This document shows positions 52,019-61,703 of a DNA stretch of 64,000 nucleotides, in pieces (position 1 is the stretch's first letter; each line of letters begins with the position of its first letter). This DNA is from Cohnella sp. AR92 (GTDB lineage: Bacteria > Bacillota > Bacilli > Paenibacillales > Paenibacillaceae): NCBI RefSeq assembly GCF_003990975.1, contig NZ_RZJR01000011.1, forward strand, positions 207,306 through 271,305. Direction: 5' to 3'. The notes under the pieces are model-generated. The model did not search any database and was not told where the DNA came from. It saw nothing but the letters and a program-made list of their open reading frames with translations. Made by a program: the position numbers and the translations under genes.

Positions 52019-52921
52019 ATGCGATTCCGCACTCTTAACGACATAGCGGAGATATGCAAGCGGGAATCGCTGACGATCTCCGAGCTCATGATCGCCGAGC
52101 AGGCGAAGGAGACCGGCCAGCCGGAGGAGGACATCGTTCGGCAGATGGCCGGCTATTACGGGGTCATGAAGGAAGCGGTTCGCAAAGGGCTGGAGGGCGA
52201 TACGCGCTCCAGCAGCGGCTTGACCGGCGGCGATGGGCGCAGGGTGAACGAGTATGCGTCGTCGATGGAGCCGTCCGTCGGCGATTGGGCGGGCAAGGCG
52301 ATGGCGTACGCGCTCTCGGTCTCCGAGGTTAACGCTTCGATGGGGCGCATCGTGGCGACGCCGACGGCGGGGTCCTGCGGCATCCTTCCCGGCGTGTTCG
52401 TCAGCTCCCAGGAGCGATTCGGCTGGGAGGACGAGAAGCTGACGGCCGGGCTGTTCGCAGCGGGAGCGATCGGCTACGTCATCGCGAACAATTCCTTTAT
52501 CTCCGGAGCCGAAGGCGGCTGCCAGGCGGAGGTCGGCTCCGCGATCGGAATGGCCGCCGGCGCGCTCGTCGAGCTGCGCGGAGGAACGCCGGAGCAGGCG
52601 GTGCACGCGGTCGGATTGGCGCTCAAGAACACGCTCGGCCTGATCTGCGACCCGGTCGCGGGGCTGGTCGAGGTTCCTTGCATCGTGCGCAACGGGCTGG
52701 GCGCGGTGAATGCGCTCGCGGCGGCCGACATGGCGCTGGCCGGCGTGCGCAGCGTCATTCCCTCCGACGAGGTCATCGGCGTGATGCTCGAGATCGGCAC
52801 GAAGATGCCGATGGAGCATCGCGAGACAGCTCTCGGAGGGCTGGCCCAGACGCCGACGGGGCGCAAGCTGACCGAGCAAGTCAAGGCGGGCAACGGCGCG
52901 TCGGCGGGGCGACCAGGATAA
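52019..52921 (+). CDS. sdaAA: L-serine dehydratase, alpha subunit
   Basis: The 300-aa iron-sulfur subunit holds the [4Fe-4S] cluster of oxygen-sensitive serine dehydratase. Cys residues are in TAGSCGILPG near 115, EGGCQAEVG near 163 and the C-D-P-V-A-G-x4-P-C motif near 208-218. Start at 52019 (MRFRTLND) has AGGAG 8 bases upstream; an earlier in-frame ATG at 51974 has none. Confidence 0.94.
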   Translation: MRFRTLNDIAEICKRESLTISELMIAEQAKETGQPEEDIVRQMAGYYGVMKEAVRKGLEGDTRSSSGLTGGDGRRVNEYASSMEPSVGDWAGKAMAYALSVSEVNASMGRIVATPTAGSCGILPGVFVSSQERFGWEDEKLTAGLFAAGAIGYVIANNSFISGAEGGCQAEVGSAIGMAAGALVELRGGTPEQAVHAVGLALKNTLGLICDPVAGLVEVPCIVRNGLGAVNALAAADMALAGVRSVIPSDEVIGVMLEIGTKMPMEHRETALGGLAQTPTGRKLTEQVKAGNGASAGRPG

Positions 52922-52928
52922 GAGCAAA

Positions 52929-52966
52929 GAACCCGGGAGATCCGTCGTACGCCTTCCGGGTTCGGA
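52929..52966 (+). terminator. Hairpin after sdaAA
   Basis: GAACCCGG and CCGGGTTC stem without a U-tract; a weak terminator or processing site. Confidence 0.4.
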
Positions 52967-52974
52967 GAATTCGC

Positions 52975-53004
52975 TTCACCGGCCGTCTTCGCGGATGTTA
53001 CAAT
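52975..53004 (+). promoter_or_regulatory. Probable promoter of the histidinol phosphatase gene
   Basis: TTCACC, 18 bp, TACAAT. Confidence 0.45.
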
Positions 53005-53054
53005 GATCTCATTCGCATTCATAGAGGAAAACAAATCCCGGGAGGATGAGAGTC

Positions 53055-53876
53055 TTGTTGAAGTGGGACGGCCATACGCACAGCAAGTTCTGTTATCACG
53101 GCAATCCGGCCGAGCAGAAGGAATACCTGGAGCGGGCGATCGAGCTCGGCTTCGAGCGATACAGCGTGACCGAGCATCCGCCGCTGCCGGACAAGCTGGT
53201 GGACAATCCGCAGCTGATGCTGGAGCTGGCGATGCCGGCCGGCGAGCTTGCGGATTATTTTGCCTACATGAAGGATGTAAAAGCGAGCTACGAAGGGCGT
53301 ATCGAAGTGGCTGTCGGGCTGGAGATGGACTATCTCTTTAAACGGACGGACTTCTCCGATCGCATTATCGACAATTGGGCGAAGCAGATGGAAGACGCGG
53401 TCGTCTCGGTGCATTATCTTCCGAGCCGCGGCGGAGCGATGCGCTGTATCGACTATACGGCGGATGACTTCAGGGATGCCTTCCTCGGCTATTACGGCTC
53501 GATCGACAAAGTGGTGGAAGAGTACTTCAACCACGTGGAGATGGAGATCGAATGGGCGGCGCAGCTGCCGATGCGCAAGCGGATCGGCCATGTGAACCTC
53601 ATTCGCAAGTTCCATAAGGAGCTGCCGGAGATGGACCCGGACCTCGTTCGCCGCCGGCTGGAAGGCCTGCTGCCGAAGCTGAAAGCTTCCGGCATCGGGG
53701 TGGACGTGAACGTGGCGGGGTTCCGGGTGGCGACGTGCGAGGAAGCGTACGTGCCGGAGTGGTTTATGCAAGCATGCCGCGAGAACGGCATTGAATTGGT
53801 TTACGGCTCCGACAGCCATAAGCCCGAGCAAGTCGGCTTCAGCTACGACTGGTTCGCCGAGCGCGCGGGGAAATAA
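53055..53876 (+). CDS. hisJ: Histidinol-phosphatase, PHP family (HisJ/HisK type)
   Basis: Hydrolyses histidinol phosphate in histidine synthesis. The PHP metal-binding set is visible: DGHTHSKFCYHG at the N-terminus, TEHPPLP near 40, GLEMDY near 90, SVHYLP near 120, GHVNLIRKF near 180 and GSDSHKPEQVG near 252. About 273 aa. Start is probably TTG at 53055, 9 bases after GGAGG; the ATG at 53046 touches the ribosome site. It is away from other his genes. Confidence 0.88.
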   Translation: MLKWDGHTHSKFCYHGNPAEQKEYLERAIELGFERYSVTEHPPLPDKLVDNPQLMLELAMPAGELADYFAYMKDVKASYEGRIEVAVGLEMDYLFKRTDFSDRIIDNWAKQMEDAVVSVHYLPSRGGAMRCIDYTADDFRDAFLGYYGSIDKVVEEYFNHVEMEIEWAAQLPMRKRIGHVNLIRKFHKELPEMDPDLVRRRLEGLLPKLKASGIGVDVNVAGFRVATCEEAYVPEWFMQACRENGIELVYGSDSHKPEQVGFSYDWFAERAGK

Positions 53877-53902
53877 GTTCGCGGATCGGAAGTAACTGCA
53901 AG

Positions 53903-53946
53903 AAACAGCCCTGGATGGCCGAATCGGCCATCCAGGGCTGTTTTTT
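53903..53946 (+). terminator. Terminator after hisJ
   Basis: AACAGCCCTGGATGGCC, loop GAATC, the matching 3' arm, then TTTTTT: a 17-bp perfect stem. Confidence 0.92.
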
Positions 53947-53989
53947 GCTTGTGCGGCGCGTGAAACAAAGTATCGGCAATTCCGAGCGT

Positions 53990-54405
53990 GGAGTTGTTGA
54001 ACAAAAGCGAATAACTCCGCCGCGGGAAGGGGTGCGAGCGAGGAGTTATTGAACAAAAGCCAATAACTCCGTCACGGAAAGGGATGCGAGCGAGGAGTTA
54101 TTGAACAAAAGCGAATAACTCCGGCGCGGGAAGGGGTGCGAGCCGGGAGTTATAGAACAAAAGCGAATAACTCCGCCACGGGAAGGGGTACGAGCGTGGA
54201 GTTGTTGAACAAAAGCGAATAACTCCGCTGCGGGAAGGGGTGCGAGCGTGGAGTTATTAAACAAAAGCCAATAACTCCGCAGCGGGAAGAGGTACGATCG
54301 AGGAGTTATTGAACAAAAGCGAATAACTCCGCCGCGGGAAGGGGTGCGAGCGAGGAGTTATTGAACAAAAGCGAATAACTCCGCCGCGGGAAGGGGGGCG
54401 AGCGA
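53990..54405. repeat. Hairpin repeat array 4 (eight units, exact 52-bp period)
   Basis: Units start at 53990, 54042, 54094, 54146, 54198, 54250, 54302 and 54354, every step 52. Arms GGAGTTATT/AATAACTCC (9 bp) around an 11-base loop near GAACAAAAGCG, then a GC-rich spacer CGCCGCGGGAAGGGGTGCGA. Two units have GGAGTTGTT, a change that keeps G-U pairing in RNA. Confidence 0.94.
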
Positions 54406-54544
54406 GCGCGGGGATCCGCACAACCGCTCGCGGCACCCTCTCGGTCGAAGAGAGGCGCATATTGCCAATTCGCCCGGCAGCAAGTACGATGGGCTCAGAA
54501 GCGTCTACACGCGTGAGCGAACGAGAAATGAGGGAGCAAGAACG

Positions 54545-54865
54545 ATGAGCAGCCCTAAGAGCAATCCTACGATCAGCGGCGATTCGAATTCGATTAAGAC
54601 CTCCTTCGACTCGAATCAGGAGGAGACCTCGAACAAGCCGAATCCGGTCGAGACCTCCTTAGACCCGACTCCGGTCGAATCGACCTTCGATCCGTCCGTA
54701 TGTCCCTCCTGCGGGAGGGCGAACGGCTGCGCGGTGACGGCGGGGAGGCCGCCGGAGACCTGCTGGTGCAACAAGGCGGTTTTCTCGGAAGAAGCGCTGC
54801 GCCGAATCCCGCCCGAACTCCGGATGAAGGCCTGCCTATGCATTGAGTGCGCGAGCAAGGAATGA
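54545..54865 (+). CDS. CWC-family cysteine-rich protein
   Basis: A 106-aa protein. Residues 1-50 are low-complexity (Ser, Thr, Asn, Pro). Residues 52-106 are the cysteine-rich CWC domain: CPSCGRANGCAVTAG, CWCNKAVFSEEALRRIP, ACLCIECASKE, with nine Cys that likely bind metal. Function unknown in the family. GGGAGC precedes ATG. Confidence 0.82.
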   Translation: MSSPKSNPTISGDSNSIKTSFDSNQEETSNKPNPVETSLDPTPVESTFDPSVCPSCGRANGCAVTAGRPPETCWCNKAVFSEEALRRIPPELRMKACLCIECASKE

Positions 54866-55059
54866 GGAATCTCCCGCCGAGCAGTCTCCAACAAGATGGG
54901 ATCCGAGTTTTACAGGGAATCGGCGCAACTACTCTTCCTTTCTCCCGTGTGCGATTCCACGGAGATGGGGAGTATTCTTACGATTCGTTATGACAACGCT
55001 TACCCTTGCGAGAATTCGCTTTATACTAATAGGGCTTTAGCAGAGTAGGAGGAGCCGGT
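54866..55059. other. Leader of the YesM-like gene
   Basis: About 190 bases; TTATAC near 55020 may be a -10 element (GAATTCGCTTTATACTAAT). No gene. Confidence 0.35.
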
Positions 55060-56859
55060 GTGTCCAAGCGTCACTTCCATAATCCGCTGACGAGAATGAA
55101 GGTCAAGCAGCAGCTTATCCTGCTGTTCGTTATCCTCGTGAGTCCGGTCTTTATTCTGAACTGGTACGCGAACGTGAAGACGGAGCAGATTCTGAAGCGC
55201 CACGTCACGAACGCGTATGCCGAGCTGAACAAGCAGAACCATCTGCTCATCAATCGGGATATCGATACCGTACACCGGGTGATGACGACGATCATCCAGA
55301 ACCCGCAGGTGCAGCAGATGCAAGCCAGCCAGGAGGATGAGCTGACGCGCGTGAAGCTGTACGAGACGACGGATAAGCTGATCTCGACGTTCACGATGGG
55401 GATCAGCGGCGGCATCGCCAACTATTATTATCTGTTTGTTTACGATCCTCTGAACCAATACAACTTCGCCCCGGTGTCGAGCTCCAAGTACAAGAGCGGC
55501 GGCGTGTTCTTCTATTCGGACATGTCGAAGCCGTCCTGGGCGGACGAGGCCATCTCCCGCAGAGGCAGAGGCTATCTCAAAATCATCGACGGAATCGGAA
55601 GCGGCTCGGACAAGAAGACGCTCGCTTACATCCGGGCGGTGAACAGCGTCACGAGCGGAAGGGCCATCGTCGGCGTGCTCGTCGCGACGAACATGGACAA
55701 GAGAATCGAGCAATCCCTTCGGACGGTCTCGCTTCCGGATAACGGAGAGCTCTTCTTGACCGACTCGAATAACATCGTGCTCGCGTCCACGACGGGCATC
55801 CCGCTTGGCGAGACGCTGACGCTTCCGGCCCAGCTGGGGGCGACGCCGGACAGCGAAGGCATCGTCGACGCGATCGAGGAAGGCTTTATCTATGTCGTGC
55901 ATTCCAGCTCGGAGATTAACCAGAAGCTCGTTTACCGCATCTCTACGTCGGCGCTGCTGAAGCAGCAGAGCGAAGTGAAGAGGGCGATCCAGTGGATCTC
56001 GATTGCTTATTCGCTGTTCGCGATCGTCGTCATGGCTTATTTCTGGCGTTCCTTGCTGACGCCGCTGCAGCGGCTGGCCGGGTTCGTGAGGAGCTATGAG
56101 CCGGGGAAAAAAGTGCCGGTGCAAGAGAGAGAGGAGAGGAACGACGAGGTCGGGGTGCTGATTCATTCGGTTCACAGTCTCGCTCATCGCCTCAATACCT
56201 TGATCGAGGAACAATATGTGATGGATATCAAGCAGAAGGAAGCGCAACTGAGGCTTCTGTATCAGCAGATCAATCCGCATCTTCTATACAACACGCTGGA
56301 GAGCATCTATTGGAAAAGCACCCTGGAGGGCAATTCCGACTCGGCGGAAATGATCAAGGAGCTGTCCAAGCTGATGAGGATCAGCCTTAGCCGCGGACGG
56401 GAGCTGATTACGATTCAGGAAGAGGTCGAGCATGCGATGGCCTATACGAATCTGCAATCGAAGCGGTACGAGTACGAGTTCCGCGTGGGGTGGAACGTGG
56501 ATCCGGCCATCGCGGGCTCGCTCATCCCGAAGATCACGATCCAGCCGCTGATCGAGAATGCGATCCTGCACGGCGTCCGCAACATGGGGGAAGACGGGCT
56601 CCTTCAAGTGAACGCAAGGCAAGAAGGGGATCGTGTCCTTATCGAAGTCATCGACAACGGCTACCAGAAGGTCGATTACGATTGGCTGAACCGAATCATC
56701 CGGGAATCGCGAACGGAATCCACGACGGGCTACGGCATTCATAATGTTTTCGAGAGAATCCAACTGCACTACGGTTCCGAGTATGGGATCTCGTATTCCG
56801 AGACTCCGGGCGGAGGGACGACGGCAACGATCTCGCTTCCGTATGTGCGGCAAGACTGA
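55060..56859 (+). CDS. YesM-like sensor histidine kinase
   Basis: A 599-aa membrane sensor. TM1 lies at about 17-37, a dCACHE-like extracellular domain at about 38-305, TM2 at about 308-330, HAMP at about 330-385, and the His_kinase domain has the phospho-His in QQINPHLLYNTLESI near 407. The HATPase_c domain has NAILHGVRNMGEDG near 500 and TGYGIHNVFERI near 560. GTG start after GGAGGAG. It is paired with the response regulator downstream, and such pairs usually sense oligosaccharides and control the adjacent transporter. Confidence 0.9.
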   Translation: MSKRHFHNPLTRMKVKQQLILLFVILVSPVFILNWYANVKTEQILKRHVTNAYAELNKQNHLLINRDIDTVHRVMTTIIQNPQVQQMQASQEDELTRVKLYETTDKLISTFTMGISGGIANYYYLFVYDPLNQYNFAPVSSSKYKSGGVFFYSDMSKPSWADEAISRRGRGYLKIIDGIGSGSDKKTLAYIRAVNSVTSGRAIVGVLVATNMDKRIEQSLRTVSLPDNGELFLTDSNNIVLASTTGIPLGETLTLPAQLGATPDSEGIVDAIEEGFIYVVHSSSEINQKLVYRISTSALLKQQSEVKRAIQWISIAYSLFAIVVMAYFWRSLLTPLQRLAGFVRSYEPGKKVPVQEREERNDEVGVLIHSVHSLAHRLNTLIEEQYVMDIKQKEAQLRLLYQQINPHLLYNTLESIYWKSTLEGNSDSAEMIKELSKLMRISLSRGRELITIQEEVEHAMAYTNLQSKRYEYEFRVGWNVDPAIAGSLIPKITIQPLIENAILHGVRNMGEDGLLQVNARQEGDRVLIEVIDNGYQKVDYDWLNRIIRESRTESTTGYGIHNVFERIQLHYGSEYGISYSETPGGGTTATISLPYVRQD

Positions 56860-56890
56860 CCGCATGGATCAACAAAGGAGGAATCCGTTC

Positions 56891-58204
56891 ATGTACACGA
56901 TTCTGCTGGTGGACGACGAGCCGCTGATTTGCCGGGGACTGAGCAGCCTGCTTCAATCCTCCGGCTTAAATATAGGAACCATTCTCACGGCGGGCAACGG
57001 ACAGGAGGCGCTCGACTATCTGCGGATGGAGGACGTCGATCTGATCGTCACCGACATTCAGATGGGAACGATGAACGGCATCGAACTGATGCATCAGGCG
57101 AAGATCATGAAGCCTTGGGTAGAGACGATCGTCATCTCCGCCCATGAGACGTTCCAATACGCCCAGACGGCGATGAGGCTCGGCGCCAAGGATTATCTTA
57201 TCAAGCCGCTCAACAACGAGCAGTTCCTCGATACGGTTCGCAACGTCCTTCTGCAGATGGAGAAACCGGAGAAGCAGAGCGACGAGCTGCTGTCGAACCT
57301 GCGGGCAAACTTCCAGATGGAACTGCCGAACGAGCGAAAGGGCGAGTGGCTCAATCGGCTTGTAAGAGGGGAGCCGCAAGAGGCCAACCGGCTTGCCGAA
57401 GAGCTGCGGAGCGGGTTCGGCGTCTCGATCGCCGGCCCGTACTTCGCCGTCTTCCGCATCAAGCTGGAGCTTGGCGGAGTGGGAGTTAAGGATTGGGGGC
57501 TGCTTCGTTACGCGGCCCTGAACATCGTGAACGAGCTGATGAGCCAGGAGTGGCAGCACCAGGCGTTCTACTCCGGAGCCGACGAGCTGTGCCTGCTGAT
57601 CGAGTGGAGCGAGCAGGCTTACAACGAATCGAACATGAACAAGATCGACCAGTTGGAGTACATCGGCCGCAGCCTCCATTTTCACATCGAGAAGTATTTG
57701 CAGCGCCAAGTGTTCGTCGGGATCAGCCAGATCCTGAAGGAGATCGCGTTCATTCCGACCCTCGGCCTGCAGGCCGCGAGGGCGTTGCGCTGGAGGGAAG
57801 AGCATCCGGATCACCATGTGTTCTACTACGGCGATTACAAGTGGGGCAGCCGGGAAGACAGCTCGACCGAGGAGGAAGGGCTCGCGCAGAGCAACGGGAT
57901 CGTCGAGCAGGCGAAGAAATATATCGACGAGAACTACATGAAGAAGGGGATCACGCTCAACGAGGTCGCTCATCACAACCATGTCAGCCCCAACTACCTC
58001 AGCTATCTTTTCAAAAAATACATGAACGCCAACCTGTGGGAATACGTCATTCGGCTGCGCATGGAAGAGAGCAAGCGCCTGCTGGAGACGACGGACCTGC
58101 GCCGCTACGAGATCGCGGACCGCGTCGGATACGAGTCCCCGGAGCACTTCAGCAAGATCTTCAAGAAATACTACGGCATCAGCCCGAGCGATTGGAAGAA
58201 GTAA
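56891..58204 (+). CDS. YesN-like response regulator (REC plus AraC HTH)
   Basis: A 437-aa regulator. The REC domain (1-120) begins MYTILLVDDEPLICRG, with the phospho-Asp in DLIVTDIQMG near 54 and the conserved Lys in KDYLIKPL near 104. The middle linker carries no recognised domain. The AraC-type double HTH at about 335-435 has MKKGITLNEVAHHNHVSPNY and YEIADRVGYESPEHFSKIFK. AAAGGAGG lies 8 bases upstream. Confidence 0.93.
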   Translation: MYTILLVDDEPLICRGLSSLLQSSGLNIGTILTAGNGQEALDYLRMEDVDLIVTDIQMGTMNGIELMHQAKIMKPWVETIVISAHETFQYAQTAMRLGAKDYLIKPLNNEQFLDTVRNVLLQMEKPEKQSDELLSNLRANFQMELPNERKGEWLNRLVRGEPQEANRLAEELRSGFGVSIAGPYFAVFRIKLELGGVGVKDWGLLRYAALNIVNELMSQEWQHQAFYSGADELCLLIEWSEQAYNESNMNKIDQLEYIGRSLHFHIEKYLQRQVFVGISQILKEIAFIPTLGLQAARALRWREEHPDHHVFYYGDYKWGSREDSSTEEEGLAQSNGIVEQAKKYIDENYMKKGITLNEVAHHNHVSPNYLSYLFKKYMNANLWEYVIRLRMEESKRLLETTDLRRYEIADRVGYESPEHFSKIFKKYYGISPSDWKK

Positions 58205-58223
58205 GATTGAGCACGATCCTCAT

Positions 58224-58235
58224 AGAATTGCACAT
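58224..58235 (+). promoter_or_regulatory. Shared motif before the permease genes
   Basis: AGAATTGCACAT; the near-identical AGAGTTGCACAT lies before the binding-protein gene at 60116. Candidate site for the AraC-type regulator encoded just upstream. Confidence 0.35.
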
Positions 58236-58300
58236 TTTCCCTCGGCGGGCCTTTTTCTACAATACAAATAGACCTATAGAAAAAGGAATGAGGGAGTGCC

Positions 58301-59221
58301 ATGGATCAGACTGCGGCCATTGACGTCCAGTCGACAAAGAACGCCAAGAGGAAAAGGTTCGCTCCTTACAGGAAAAATATCTCGGGGTATTTGTTTCTCG
58401 TTCCCGCAGCCGTATTGTTCATCCTGTTCCTCTGGGTGCCGATTATCAAAGGGGTTATTTTCAGCTTCTATCACATCGACTTCGTAAAAGGCGATACGTT
58501 CGTCGGCTTGGACAACTACAGGACGGTCTTCCACGACCCCGAGATCGGGGTCGCCGTCAAGAATACGCTGTACTATATGCTATTGTGTCTTCTTATCGGC
58601 TTCTGGGTCCCGGTTCTGTTCGCGATCGCGATCTCCGAGATCAGGCGGTTCCAGGGGCTCTTCCGGGTGGCGGCTTACTTGCCGAACGTGATCCCGGTCG
58701 TCGTTCTCTACGGACTGTGGCGCTGGATCTACGATCCGGTAGGACCGATCAACGCCTTCCTGGGCAAGCTCGGGGCCGACCAGATTCTGTTCATGACGGA
58801 TACCCGTTGGTCGATGATCTCGCTCGTCATCATGGAGACCTGGCAGCAGTTCGGCTCGGCGATGCTGATCTACCTGGCGGCGGTGCTGAGCATTCCGAAG
58901 GATTGGTACGAAGCCGCCGAGATCGACGGAGCGGGAATCTGGGCAAGGGTACGCCATATTACGCTTCCTTCGATCAAGGGCTTGATCATGCTGATGCTCA
59001 TCCTTCAATTGATCGGCACCTCTCAAGGCTATCAGTCGCAGCTCGCCATGCTGGACGGCGGACCGCTTAACGCGACGATGACCTACGGCCTGAAGATCGT
59101 GAAGTACGCCTTCACCCGGCTGGACTACGGGGTAGCCTCCGCCCTGGGCGTTCTGATGTTCCTGGTGCTGGGCGGACTCGCCGTCGTGCAATTCCGGATG
59201 ACGAATCGGGAGGGGAACTAA
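58301..59221 (+). CDS. Sugar ABC transporter permease (LplB/MalF type)
   Basis: A 306-aa membrane protein with six membrane segments and the EAA loop EAAEIDGAGIWARVRHITLPS near 208-228. The first segment is SGYLFLVPAAVLFILFLW. It partners the next permease and the lipoprotein at 60219. No ATPase gene is present; such systems in Paenibacillus usually share MsmX. Confidence 0.92.
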   Translation: MDQTAAIDVQSTKNAKRKRFAPYRKNISGYLFLVPAAVLFILFLWVPIIKGVIFSFYHIDFVKGDTFVGLDNYRTVFHDPEIGVAVKNTLYYMLLCLLIGFWVPVLFAIAISEIRRFQGLFRVAAYLPNVIPVVVLYGLWRWIYDPVGPINAFLGKLGADQILFMTDTRWSMISLVIMETWQQFGSAMLIYLAAVLSIPKDWYEAAEIDGAGIWARVRHITLPSIKGLIMLMLILQLIGTSQGYQSQLAMLDGGPLNATMTYGLKIVKYAFTRLDYGVASALGVLMFLVLGGLAVVQFRMTNREGN

Positions 59222-59223
59222 TC

Positions 59224-60096
59224 TTGAAAGCTACCGAGAGGGGAATCCTGTCTTCCCACGATTATCGCAGGCCGTCGACCATCGCCGTCATGATCCTCAT
59301 GTCGATCGTCATTCTGTTCATGGTGTTCACGATGCTGTATCCGATCGGCGTCACGTTCACGAACTCGCTGAAGACCGTCATCGAGGTTAACTCCTTCCCG
59401 CCGAAGTTCCTGCCCTCCGGGCTCGAATGGGGCAATTACAAGGAAGGCTGGCACTACATGGACCTTCCGCTGTTCCTGAGGAATACGCTGATTCTCTTCG
59501 CGGGCAACCTGCTCGTTACGGTATTGGTGCTCGGATTGGCGGCGTTTACCTTGTCGAAGCTTAAGATCCCGCATCGGAAGCTGATCTACTTCTTCTTCCT
59601 GATGACGCTGTTCATTCCGCCTTCTACGTATATCGTTCCGAACTTCGTCAATCTCAAGGACCTGCACCTGCTTAATACTTATTGGGCATTCTGGTTGCCC
59701 GCGGGGGCTTCGGCGTTCAACCTGCTGCTGCTCAAAAGCTTCTTCGACGATATCAGCGACGAGATCTTCGAGGCATCGCGCATCGACGGAGCTTCGAACT
59801 GGTACGGCTTCTCCCGCATCGCGCTTCCCCTGTCCATCCCGATCATTTCGACGCTCGCCATTTTCCTCTTCTCGGCGACTTGGAACGATTGGTTCTGGCC
59901 TTCGCTCGTCATGCACGGAGATCCGAAATACCCGCTCGCCACGGCTATTTACAAGAAGGTCATCCAAGCGACGGGACTTAAGCAAAACGTCAAATTCGCC
60001 ATTTTATCCATGGTGGCTCTGCCTCCGATCGTTGTCTTCCTGCTGTTCCAGAAGTTCATCCTGAGAGGGCTTCATTTGGGAGGAGTCAAAGGATAG
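59224..60096 (+). CDS. Sugar ABC transporter permease (LplC/MalG type)
   Basis: A 290-aa permease with about six membrane segments and EAA loop EASRIDGASNWYGFSRIALP near 183-203. Start TTG at 59224 after GAGGGGA. Two bases separate it from the first permease gene. Confidence 0.92.
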   Translation: MKATERGILSSHDYRRPSTIAVMILMSIVILFMVFTMLYPIGVTFTNSLKTVIEVNSFPPKFLPSGLEWGNYKEGWHYMDLPLFLRNTLILFAGNLLVTVLVLGLAAFTLSKLKIPHRKLIYFFFLMTLFIPPSTYIVPNFVNLKDLHLLNTYWAFWLPAGASAFNLLLLKSFFDDISDEIFEASRIDGASNWYGFSRIALPLSIPIISTLAIFLFSATWNDWFWPSLVMHGDPKYPLATAIYKKVIQATGLKQNVKFAILSMVALPPIVVFLLFQKFILRGLHLGGVKG

Positions 60097-60115
60097 CAAG
60101 GGATTGCGGATTCGT

Positions 60116-60127
60116 AGAGTTGCACAT
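60116..60127 (+). promoter_or_regulatory. Shared motif before the binding-protein gene
   Basis: AGAGTTGCACAT, 11 of 12 identical to the motif at 58224. Confidence 0.35.
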
Positions 60128-60218
60128 GATCGGAATAAAAATACACATCGCCTCCGGAAACCGCCTCCATTATGATGAGTGCGTACCACAAAATTCCATA
60201 CGGATAAGGGGAATATCC

Positions 60219-61685
60219 ATGCAGAAGAAAAAATGGTCCACGCTTCTGTTAAGTCTCGCAATGGTCAGTGCCGTAGCTACCGCGTGCGGCAGCAACAACA
60301 ACAATGGGGAGTCCAGCCCGTCCGCCAGTTCTTCTCCAAGCGCGGCTTCGGAGAGCCCGTCTCCTTCCGCTTCGCAGGAATCGGCTTCTCCTTCCAGCGA
60401 AGCTCCGGCAGAGAAGGTTACGATCAAGATCTACTACCCGACGGCCGACAAGACCGAGCTCCGCGCCCTGGAAGACGACAAGATCAAGCGCTTCACCGAG
60501 AAGTATCCGAACGTCACGGTCGTTCCGGACGACTGGCAGTACAACGTCAACGAGATCGGCATCAAGATGGCGGCCAACGAAGCTCCGACCTTCTTCAACA
60601 CCTTCGCGACGGAAGCGAAGATGCTCGTGGAGAAGGGATGGGCGGCTGACATCACCGACCTGTGGAACAACTACGAGTACAAGGATCAGATCAACCCGGT
60701 TCTGCAAAGCCAGTTCAACCTGGACGGCAAGGTTTACGGCGTAACCCAGAAGGGCTATGTGACGACGACGATCGTAAACAAGAAGATGCTGGACGATAAG
60801 GGAGTTCCGGTACCGTCGTACGACTGGACTTGGGACGACATGCTGAACACGGCCAAGGCGGTAGCCGATCCGAAGAAGGGCATCGCGGGTATCGCTCCGA
60901 TGGGCAAGGGCAACGAAGCCGGCTGGAACTGGACCAACTTCCTGTTCGAAGCGGGCGGCGATATCCAAACGGTCGCGGACGGCAAGGTAACGGCTGCGTT
61001 CAATTCCGACGCCGGCGCCAAGGCGCTGGACTTCTACAAGAAGCTCCGTTGGGAAGCCAATGCGATTCCGCAAGACTGGGCGCTTGACTGGGGCGCCGCT
61101 ACCGGAGCCTTCGCCCAAGGCCGCTCCGCCATGGTCATCGCAGGCGCAGAAGGCCCGCTGCAGCAAGCTCTGCAAGCCGGCTTCAAGCCGGAAGACATTC
61201 TCGTTTATCCGATGCCTGCGGCCCAAGCCGGCGGCAAGCACACCGGGGTTCTCGGCGGCGACTACCTCGTCATCAACCCGAACGCTTCCCCTGCCGAGCA
61301 GAAAGCGGCCTTCGACTATATCACGTTCGACTACTTCTCCGACAGCTACCTGACGTCGCTCGAGAAGAACATCCAAGACTTCAAGGCGAAGGGCCAATAC
61401 TTCGTGCCGGCTCACCTGGACTACTACAAAGCCGATTCCGAGTACGGCAAGAAGGTTCAAGCGATCCTCGCGAAGTACGACAACGTCTACAAGTACGCCG
61501 ACGAATCGAACGCTCTGCTCGACGGCAAGCCGGAAGCTCAATACAGCACGCAAGACTACTACGGCACGATGACGACGGTCATCCAGGAGTCCTTCACGAA
61601 GAAGGGCACCGACTCGAAGAAGCAGCTCGACGTCGCAGCCAAGTCGATGCAGGATAAGTTCTACAACGCGATTAAGGTTCAGTAA
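60219..61685 (+). CDS. Sugar-binding lipoprotein (extracellular solute-binding protein family 1)
   Basis: A 488-aa lipoprotein: signal and lipobox SAVATACGS (Cys near 23), then a Ser/Pro/Ala-rich linker (about 30-60), then the SBP_bac_1 domain (VTIKIYYPTADKTELRALED onward). It binds the substrate for the two permeases upstream. Start at 60219 follows AAGGGGA. The ligand is unknown; the class takes oligosaccharides or uronides. It is the most strongly codon-biased gene of the cluster, as expected for an abundant binding protein. Confidence 0.92.
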   Translation: MQKKKWSTLLLSLAMVSAVATACGSNNNNGESSPSASSSPSAASESPSPSASQESASPSSEAPAEKVTIKIYYPTADKTELRALEDDKIKRFTEKYPNVTVVPDDWQYNVNEIGIKMAANEAPTFFNTFATEAKMLVEKGWAADITDLWNNYEYKDQINPVLQSQFNLDGKVYGVTQKGYVTTTIVNKKMLDDKGVPVPSYDWTWDDMLNTAKAVADPKKGIAGIAPMGKGNEAGWNWTNFLFEAGGDIQTVADGKVTAAFNSDAGAKALDFYKKLRWEANAIPQDWALDWGAATGAFAQGRSAMVIAGAEGPLQQALQAGFKPEDILVYPMPAAQAGGKHTGVLGGDYLVINPNASPAEQKAAFDYITFDYFSDSYLTSLEKNIQDFKAKGQYFVPAHLDYYKADSEYGKKVQAILAKYDNVYKYADESNALLDGKPEAQYSTQDYYGTMTTVIQESFTKKGTDSKKQLDVAAKSMQDKFYNAIKVQ

Positions 61686-61703
61686 GGGATGAATAATTAG
61701 GCG

